Source of the DNA: Prevotella sp. | GTDB lineage: Bacteria > Bacteroidota > Bacteroidia > Bacteroidales > Bacteroidaceae | Length of the DNA stretch: 22,831 nt | Reading direction: 5' to 3' | Assembly: GCA_017428805.1 (NCBI GenBank) | Contig: JAFRQC010000109.1 | Coordinates: 1 to 22,831 of the forward strand | Shown: one piece after another, positions 22,409-22,831 of the stretch | How the letters are laid out: each line of letters opens with the position of its first letter | How positions within the stretch are numbered: the first letter of the stretch is position 1 | The notes under the pieces: model-generated | The model's input: the letters and a program-made list of their open reading frames with translations, nothing else | Databases searched by the model: none | Told to the model about the DNA's origin: nothing | Program-made: the position numbers and the translations under genes

Positions 22409-22831
22409 TACAAAGGGAAGGCTATGCACATAGGATGCTGCCTTCTCGTTGGGAACACAAAGGCTTCTGAAAGGCATTGAGAAGGCTTCATGCAGGCATT
22501 CAGAAAGCTTGATACTCCAAACATGAAGGCTTGTTACTCAGCAGAATGGGTAAGTATTTTAGAGGAAATATAGAATAGCTATACATAAAACAAAGAAAAA
22601 CTATGCCGCCCGTGCCGGTATTGGCGATAAAAGACTGTATATCAGGTGCGTATGGGCGGCACACTTCGACAAAAACCATGCCGTAACTATGCCCTTGTTT
22701 CGAAGTATTGATGTAAACCCTATTTATGACTAACGTAAAGTCGAGTCAACGTAAATTAACAATAAGTTTAACCCGGGTCAACCCTTATCATGAGTAAGAC
22801 TCCAAGTAGTCAACAAAAATCGTTAAACTAC
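22391..22831. other. 441-bp region without a gene, rich in repeats
   Basis: No supported ORF is present. Features are a 17-bp imperfect direct repeat, AGGCATTGAGAAGGCTT (22472-22488) and AGGCATTCAGAAAGCTT (22494-22510); a hairpin closed by TGCCGCCC and GGGCGGCA (22604-22661); an inverted CTTCGA/TCGAAG pair (22664-22705); AACGTAAA twice (about 22733 and 22749); and GTCAAC three times after 22743. The next gene must lie beyond the window. Confidence 0.6.
22604..22661. repeat. Long-loop inverted repeat downstream of traX
   Basis: TGCCGCCC (22604-22611) and GGGCGGCA (22654-22661) can pair, and the stem extends four further pairs with wobbles (GTGC with GTAT preceded by G). The 34-base or longer loop is not itself strongly folded. 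It could be part of an RNA leader or of a recombination site. Confidence 0.55.

Noticed and set aside
1..22831. CRISPR array, insertion sequence or integrase gene
   Set aside because: No evenly spaced repeat-spacer series, transposase or recombinase motif was seen in any frame.

Overview
The window looks like chromosomal DNA from a Prevotella/Segatella-type member of the Bacteroidales. Three things point there. The promoters are of the Bacteroidetes kind (TAnnTTTG near -7, seen at least six times as TATCTTTG or close variants). The protein families are typical: CotH-type lipoproteins with coiled-coil stalks, a BspA-like leucine-rich-repeat protein with a Prevotella-style C-terminal tail, and LpxH, DacA and FolP in Bacteroidetes form. 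Short repeats such as (TTTGAAC)n and (TGTCCTTAG)n fill the gaps between genes. The species cannot be fixed from sequence alone.

Region 1 (1-13368) is mostly ordinary core genome. On the plus strand are the 3' end of a radC-like gene, then sufT-like/lpxH/kdgK-like as a tight operon closed by a bidirectional terminator (2579-2613). On the minus strand are two tandem CotH-family lipoproteins, then ackA and pta in one transcription unit, then dacA and folP in another. murF and an AAA ATPase follow on the plus strand. Oddities here are a catalytically degenerate CotH paralogue, a repeat-derived palindrome inside murF, a folP C-terminus and dacA start built on heptad repeats, and two apparently leaderless promoters.

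Region 2 (13369-16600) is a surface-protein locus. A promoter at 13470-13477 opens about 740 bases of strongly folded DNA: a candidate structured RNA (about 13484-13690), a 32-codon MDKK-starting ORF containing a nested hairpin, and a 16-bp direct repeat abutting the start of a secreted leucine-rich-repeat protein. A 44-aa acidic MDKK-starting peptide and a GC-rich hairpin follow.

Region 3 (16600-21460) is an A/T-richer accessory stretch that looks like a defence island. It holds a ThsB-like TIR protein overlapping a small membrane protein; a GIY-YIG-like protein followed by a 603-aa PIN-domain protein; a small unknown protein overlapping a coiled-coil/two-TM protein; and the stop-interrupted remains of an FRG-domain gene. 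The GIY-YIG/PIN pair lies between two related, foldable ~50-nt elements sharing the 12-mer CTTTGCGACAAA, so it may be a discrete cassette. No integrase, transposase or CRISPR array is visible. This is the best candidate for a little-described system: a Thoeris-like TIR plus membrane effector without ThsA, beside a two-nuclease module.

Region 4 (21460-22831) contains an inverted-repeat cluster, a TraX-family membrane protein, and 441 non-coding bases with repeats, a long hairpin and iterated GTCAAC motifs. All family calls are from reading motifs by eye; no database search was run.
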